This document shows positions 58,010 to 64,000 of a stretch of DNA of 64,000 nucleotides, in pieces. Within the stretch, counting starts at the first letter, position 1. Every line of letters begins with the position of its first letter. Below the pieces are notes generated by a model. The model saw only the letters and a program-made list of their open reading frames with translations, made no database searches and was not told the DNA's origin. The stretch covers positions 1-64,000 of the forward strand of contig CAMPDV010000522.1 of assembly GCA_946699065.1 (NCBI GenBank), given 5' to 3'. The translations under genes were made by a program, and so were the position numbers. This stretch comes from Loxodes magnus. Its lineage: Eukaryota; Ciliophora; Karyorelictea; Loxodida; Loxodidae.

Positions 58010-58929
58010 GAAAAGTCAAGAAATATTTTTTCCGGTATTTCAACCTCTTATCGATTAACGTCTTTTCCTGTTAAAGACGAAAGGGTTTTGCTGGTATTCC
58101 GGATAGGTCATCAAAATCAGGATTAGAATCTTCTTAGAATAGGTTTCTTATTCAAACTTATGTTTCTTGATTCTGTCTTGACGGCTTTTTTTATAGAATC
58201 TCCCCTAAGGTGTGAAATATATTTTATTGCTTTATCATATTTGCCTTCTTTCCCGTTACTCTTGCTAGTAGAGTTTAGCCCAATATTATTTCTACCTTCT
58301 TTGAAATTCCGGACAATTGAAATAAAAGTACCCAGTTGAGCAACATGTGTAGCATTTATTTTTCTTCTTAGTCTGAGTCTTTTGAGCTGGGGAGTTGAGT
58401 TTCAGATTTTCGGAGTGATGAGAGTTTTCCAGCTCCATCAGGTCTATTTCAACTATGTAAGTTTAAGGAAGAGATTGCTACTTTGGCTTTTTTGCCGTTT
58501 CATGCATCATATCCATTTTTTGTTCGGAAATAGTTTGCTGGCTGTCCATATCTATCTTCAGAGTTGCAAGCTCATCTTGAAATAACTGGATCTCCCGTTC
58601 AAATCGAAGCTCTATTCTTGCAGAATTTTGCATGTTTTTACCTAATAATTGCTTTTTCATATTTTTTTCCACCTTGAGATTCTGCACCATTTCTGTTAAC
58701 TTTAGACTATTAGCTAGTCTTTCTCTTGTGATTGCTGGATCTAGAATTGACTTAACGATTTTTATTATATTATATTATTTTTTTTGACTTTTTGCGGTCG
58801 GGGGAGTATCTAGATAGGTGTAAGGGTACTTATTGAAAGGTCTGAAAGTTTCTTGCTACTAGGGTTGGGGTATAGCTTGCTAGGCTCCTTCAATTTTTTC
58901 TCCTTCTTAGGAGAGTTTTTGTGTGTCAT
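58010..58929 (-). mobile_element. Retroelement ORF1/Gag-like gene, copy D
   Basis: The minus strand starts at ATG 58929 with a Lys/Pro/Ser-rich head. From about 58750 a second frame carries a coiled coil (NLKVEKNMKKQLLGK ... IELRFEREIQLFQDELATLK). In the same frame a knuckle lies at 58313-58354 with pattern C-x2-C-x4-Y-x4-C: Tyr replaces the His ligand. It is followed by QKQYW (TGG) and a Gln/Arg-rich region ending near 58018. Head and coiled coil are out of frame by one base, with the break near the A-rich run at 58750-58790. It is in the same orientation as copy C, about 0.7 kb away. Confidence 0.7.
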
Positions 58930-61900
58930 TCTTTATCCTTCCATTTTTTCTATTCAAATAATGATAATAATATTAATTTTAATTATATTTGCTAGTCTTA
59001 GTTTTTATCTTAAAAATTTATGAATATTTTAGTTTTAAATTATTTTTACTGTATCATGAATCTTTCAATACAATATAAATGGTTCTAATTAAATTTATTT
59101 TTATCAATAAGTTTTTTTAGTTATTATTAATAAATATTATAGATTTACTATTTAAAATGGAATTAATTTCCAAATATTTCTACTAGAAAACTTTAAAATT
59201 ATAAAATCTATTTTTCAAATTATCTTTAAAGTGTGTTTTCTTATTCGTCTTTTGTAAAAAAAGAATATTATTCCTATAAAGAGAAATTAAACTTTATGAA
59301 ATTTTGAACTATATTTTAATGTTTACAATTCGGTAAAAAAGAAAATCCAAATTATTAAAAAATTAATTGGTATAATCTTCACTTTGATGTATTTTATTCT
59401 TAATTTTAAGATTAAAATTCTTTTAAATTATATTAAGTGTATAGATCTTTTTTTAAAGTTAATTTAACAAAAATGAGAAGTTAAAATTCTTATTAGTCAA
59501 AATTTTAGAAGTTACAAAATTTATTGAAATGCTATTTATCATCAACTGCTAATAAAAAGATATATTTAAAATACCGTTTTAACTACAATTTTTTCTCGAT
59601 GATGAACTTTAAAAAGTTTCTTCGTTCTTAAACTTCATAGAAAATTCCTTAATAATGAAGCTATAAAAGAAATAAGTCATAAAGCTAAGAATTTGAAATG
59701 TCATTCTTCCAATTGCTGAATTATTACTTACTCTAAGTTCGCTATTTAACTTTTTTATATTTGATTGAAAACTTCAAAAAGATATTTAGAAAATTATTTT
59801 ATTTTATTTAAATGCATTGAAAATTATTTTTAATTTTTAATCCTTTAATAAATTTAATATTTATTTAATAGTAACTAATATAGTAAAGTTTCGATTTAAT
59901 TCGAAGTTGTAATAATAAAAATAATAAACTATAAGTTTTCAATTTATATTTTTGTATACTTTTAAAATAATTATAAAATGCTTTTTATTATAAATATCAA
60001 AAAAATTTTTTATGATTTTGACATTTTTTAACTCCGTGTCCATAAATCTTTATTGCTTGAATTTTATTAAAAAAATCTTATCTTTTTTTTCCAAAATTTA
60101 AGGGTTTGCCTAGTTCTTTTTATAATTAATTTCAGTCGTATATATTCCTTTTTTTCTATTGTCTTTTTAGGCCATTACATTAAAGCTTTTTATTTTCCTT
60201 ATACTTTTTTCAAATTATTTTATATTTTGATTACTTTTTTAATCTAATTTTTTAAGGATAAAAAATTATATAATTTTATGTATAGATTTTTCATCAAAAG
60301 TCCTAAATGAATTTTTTCTTTCTTTTATTCTTATAATTAAATGTTTTCTATTTGCTTTCACCTATATATTTTACCTTGACTGTAAAATAATAAGTTATTC
60401 CTTTTACAGCTTAACTATCTGGCTTATTTGTACATTTTGATATTCTTTTTCCTTAAACTAGATTTTAGATTGGTTAGTCTGGCTTTATTGCTAATTTCAT
60501 GATTTATTCAATCACATTTTTAAGTTATAAATCTTGAGTCTGTTTCTTCCTATTTGCAAGATATTTCATAATTATGTCTTATTGACCTACTTATAGTTCT
60601 AGCTAATATTTTCTTACTTTTGTCGAATTAATAGTTTCAAAAAGCTACGATAAAATTAAAGAAAATAGAATTAGTATAGAAGAAAGCAAAGAATAATATT
60701 GTGGCACTTGAATTAGATATCTAAATTAAATTAGAGAATTTAACTTTTTTATCCTTGGCATTTTTTAATCCTTTTATACAAAACGTTATATCTTAAAGAA
60801 TAACAGTAATTTAAATATTAAAATTTGACAGAAAGTTAGTTCTTTAATGATCATATAATGTTTATTTTAATTTAATATATATTTTTATTAATTTTTAAAT
60901 AAATTTACTATATTGCAGTTTAATTTATTTTTACTTAAGTTCTTTAGTTATATATACAAATATTTTAATTACTCTCAACCTTAAATTATCTTTAATTTTA
61001 TTTTTTTAAGTTTGAGTTATATTATATAATTATAGTCTGACTTTATAATTTTTAATTAAATTTAAAATATTTGCATATAAATTTATTTATTATTTATATA
61101 ATTTAATTGCTAATTTATTTCCTTATTCATATATTTATTATCTTATTTTTACTTTTTTAATCTAATTTACATATTCTTTACTATATATTATATCTTTTTC
61201 TACTTTTAACTAATTTTTATTATAAAATACCTTATTTCCATTTTTAATTTAGGTTAATTAAACTGAAGGGAGATTTTTTGCTAAAAGACATTTCATGTCT
61301 ATCTATCTTTTGAAGGGATTTTGTGAGGTTTGCTTTTCTTTGCAATACTCTTAAAGACTGTATTCTTTTTAAACCCTCCGCTCGGGCGCAGAATGACCTG
61401 TACTCTCTCTTTATTTTCCGTTAATTTCCAGCAATTTTATAAAAATGCCAACCACTTCCAAAGGGATAAAATAACTTGGATCTGTCCTATAGTTAATATG
61501 TTTCTTCATAGAGGTAATCATTAATATTACTGTAATGACTACATATTGGCAACTAAACACTTGATATTTATTAATTTAATAATTTCTAGGCCCACTACAA
61601 TCAACTAATAACGGATCATATTCCTATATCTATGATTTTAGCTTATAATGCAACCACAAATATTCCAAAATAGCAGCCATTACTCTATAAGATAGATAAG
61701 CTACTTGATCCAATGGACAGATAAAATTACTAAAGTCAGTTTTAAGTAAATTTTTCTTATTTTTTGACTGTAGATTAAGACAACTTAGACTCATAATATA
61801 GTTTCACCACAACTTACTTTAGAATAATATAATGAGCACTATAGGAAAAGTCATATAAAGTAATAATTACAATAAATTCCCTTAGGATATCATTATGAAA

Positions 61901-61930
61901 TATATAGCTGCGAAAAGAGAAAATTAGGAG
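58930..61930. other. A+T-rich DNA with one small G+C island
   Basis: This is mostly very A+T-rich DNA with nothing recognised. Positions 61320-61480 have higher G+C (CTCCGCTCGGGCGCAG near 61376) and may be another short retroelement remnant on the minus strand, but no motif confirms this. Confidence 0.35.
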
Positions 61931-63720
61931 TGCAAGAGATTGCTATTTATGTAAGAAAGAATCAATAAGCGGTAATAGAAGCTTATTCTATATCTAGAAA
62001 ACTTAGGAATAAATGTATGCAATCTTATTGGAAGTGGAAAAAGCTTCAGGCTAAAGGCGAATTTCTCAAACTCAATAAAAACATCGAAACAATTTTCTGT
62101 TATGCAAAAAAGATTATCAAGCCTAAAATAAGGAACTAAATGAATTTTAACAAGAAATCTAGGACTCATTTATTGAATTTGAGAAGCTTTTGTGTTATAA
62201 AACATAAAAAAATTAAAAGAAACAAATCGAGTTCAGTAAGCGATAAATAGAGCTCATTTATAGAGAACCTTAACTTATCAATTTCCCATCTTCTCACTTA
62301 TAAAATTTTTAACTTTTTCAAATTTAAGAAATTCAAGAAATCATTGAGTATATTCCAAACGACAAGGCAGCTGGACCAGATGAAATAAAGAGTGAATTTA
62401 TCAAGTGTGCTGGAGAAGAGATACAATTAATAATGCACTGCTTTATCAATAATATGTTAAAATTTTAAAGAATTCCATAAAAACTGAATACTTCCATCAT
62501 CATCCCTATCTTCAAAGAAGATAGTAAGAATGGTTGAAAAAACAGAGAACCAATTTCGCTTATTAATACTATTCTAATGATCTTCTAAAAGGCTTTAACA
62601 GAAAGGACTTACAAAATTCTTTAGAACGTAATATCATACTTCCAGCTTAATTGGGATTCCTCAAAATGAAACAGCTGCATCTAAATATGATCATTGTATC
62701 AGATTATTGACCTCTATTAGAGAGGAGGAAAAGGCTAAAAAAGATGTTTGACACTTTTATTTATGTCTAGAAGATGTTTGACAGCATTGAGAGAAAAACA
62801 TTTTTTCAACATCTTAGGAGATTAAAACTACAGCTGGAATTGATACTGGCACTAGAGTTTTTCTACAATAACATTAATTCTTCTTTTCTCATAGATTACC
62901 AAGATTATCGCAGACTTCATTATTACAATGAAGTTATGCAAGGAAGACACATGGTCCTGTATTCTCACTCCTATATTATGATATAGTAATCAGACATTTG
63001 CAGTAAAAAACACACAACTAAGCAACAATCTACATAATATAAACTTCGTATGAAGAGCATGGGCAGATGATCTTATACTCATTCCTTGTTTTGCTTAGAG
63101 GATGTAATAACTTATAGATTATTGCATCTGAATTTTTAAGTGGATTTTTCTATAAATAAACACTAGCAAATGTGAAATACTTCAATTTTTTCAAAAAATA
63201 AGAGCTAAAAAATTGAATTGAATTTGAAGCTGGAAGGTAAGCGCATCAAATAGATGAACCAAAGGACTTACCTTGGAGTCCTAATACAAGAAGATGGGCA
63301 TTTGATCTGCCACTGCAAATAAAGGACTTAAAATTGCTTAGAATCAGTAAAGAAATGCATTTATACTTCAGTAGTCACAAGAATGTTACTCTCTGACACT
63401 TCAAAATACTCTATCGCATGCTTATGCTGCCTAAGACTGAATACAGTGGTGAACTGGTTCCTTGAACTATAATGAGAGGTTTATAGAGTATGAAAGAGAA
63501 GATAAACAAAAATATGCATATAATAACGAGGAAGGCTTTAAGTCTCCTATTATTATCTTTAATAAGGCTTGCTACATAGACTTTAACTGACTACCATTTG
63601 AACATATAATGGCTAAACACTTTTTCCAATTCTATTTTAAAAATACAAAACGAACCTAGGATTTATCCAGAATCCGATATAGATAGACTCTTTCACTACA
63701 ATTAAAACTAAAAATCTTAG
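61931..63720 (+). mobile_element. 5'-truncated non-LTR retrotransposon, reverse transcriptase
   Basis: The linker before the RT begins near 61990 with basic residues. RT blocks follow in order: NDKAAGPDEIKSEFIK (from 62358), IIIPIFKEDSKNGWKNREPISL (62493-62560, with TGA as Trp), FDSIERKTFFQHL as motif A (62777), a degenerate motif B near 62930, ADDLILI as motif C (63063) and, after CIWIFKWIFLQINTSKCEIL, the YLGVLIQEDG block (63269). The spacing is that of a LINE-type RT. At least three frame changes separate the blocks (for example near 62650 and 62755), so no active enzyme is encoded as assembled. The endonuclease and the 5' part are missing. It could be the catalytic partner of the ORF1-like copies, which is inference from proximity and shared code use. 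Confidence 0.85.
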
Positions 63721-64000
63721 TATTTTTAGTAATATAAAAGATAATTTAGTTTTATGGAATTAATAATGACAATTAAATTATGTTTTCTAACTAGCTTTCA
63801 ATTGAGAAACTTATCAAATAGATTATAAGAAATTAATCCCACTAAGAATCAATTATAAGCTATGGAGATATATCCACCGCATAGATATTCAGAGAGCAAC
63901 TTGAAAGAATTTAGAAATTTTTTGCTATAAATTATACTAAAATTAACAAGGAATACAGGAAAGAAATAATTTAAATCTTTAAGTTGCTCACTTAATCTTA
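63721..64000. other. A+T-rich right edge
   Basis: No feature is recognised after the retrotransposon. Its 3' end may lie within this stretch. Confidence 0.3.

Noticed and set aside
58382-58585. Plus-strand short frame in copy D
   Set aside because: It is antisense to the coiled coil and zinc-knuckle frame of the ORF1-like gene.

Overview
This window looks like germline or gene-poor nuclear DNA of a ciliate that uses a fully reassigned genetic code. Base composition is very A+T rich. Recognisable protein domains only appear if TAA and TAG are read as Gln. In most of those domains, in-frame TGA falls exactly where the family has Trp (protein kinase SDIW and WMAPE, kelch blades, RING, zinc-knuckle ORF1, reverse transcriptase). 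TGA also seems to be the only terminator. Such a code (TAA/TAG = Gln, TGA = Trp or stop) is known from karyorelict ciliates such as Loxodes and, in a related form, from Condylostoma. I therefore favour one of those over Tetrahymena, Paramecium or Oxytricha. The species cannot be named from the sequence alone. Because almost no codon is a certain stop, long open frames mean little here; I rely on motifs and on frame agreement between distant motifs.

Layout. Positions 1213-17955 form one large unit. Two ~3.87 kb inverted arms (1213-5082 and 14091-17955) each carry an intact, outward-reading 488-residue RING plus kelch gene and an array of ~98-bp satellite. The 9 kb spacer between them holds more satellite, a T-rich tract, a possible Lys/Glu-rich gene and a truncated pseudokinase pseudogene that stops exactly at the right arm. 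From 18.3 to 22.2 kb there are two coding-like stretches without recognised family. From 23.3 to 26.2 kb the same ~98-bp satellite returns in the opposite sense, including a higher-order 196-bp repeat. The 26.4-30.9 kb region carries TPR fragments and an intact TPR plus pseudokinase gene, followed by tRNA-Arg(UCU) and a zinc-knuckle ORF1-type retroelement gene. A second inverted-repeat element (~640-bp arms) spans 33230-37107. Further on are a kelch gene (40180-41544), tRNA-Leu(CAA) and a large beta-helix/Cys-rich/multipass membrane protein gene (about 46.5-49.9 kb).

The last 13 kb (51-64 kb) is a retrotransposon graveyard. It has at least three more zinc-knuckle ORF1 copies in both orientations as islands of higher G+C, a helical ORF1-like fragment with 19-bp tandem repeats, and a 5'-truncated, frameshifted non-LTR reverse transcriptase ending near the right edge. 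Much of the remainder is A+T-rich DNA in which I see nothing. Several genes show single-base frame breaks, often in homopolymers; these may be real decay or uncorrected sequencing errors.
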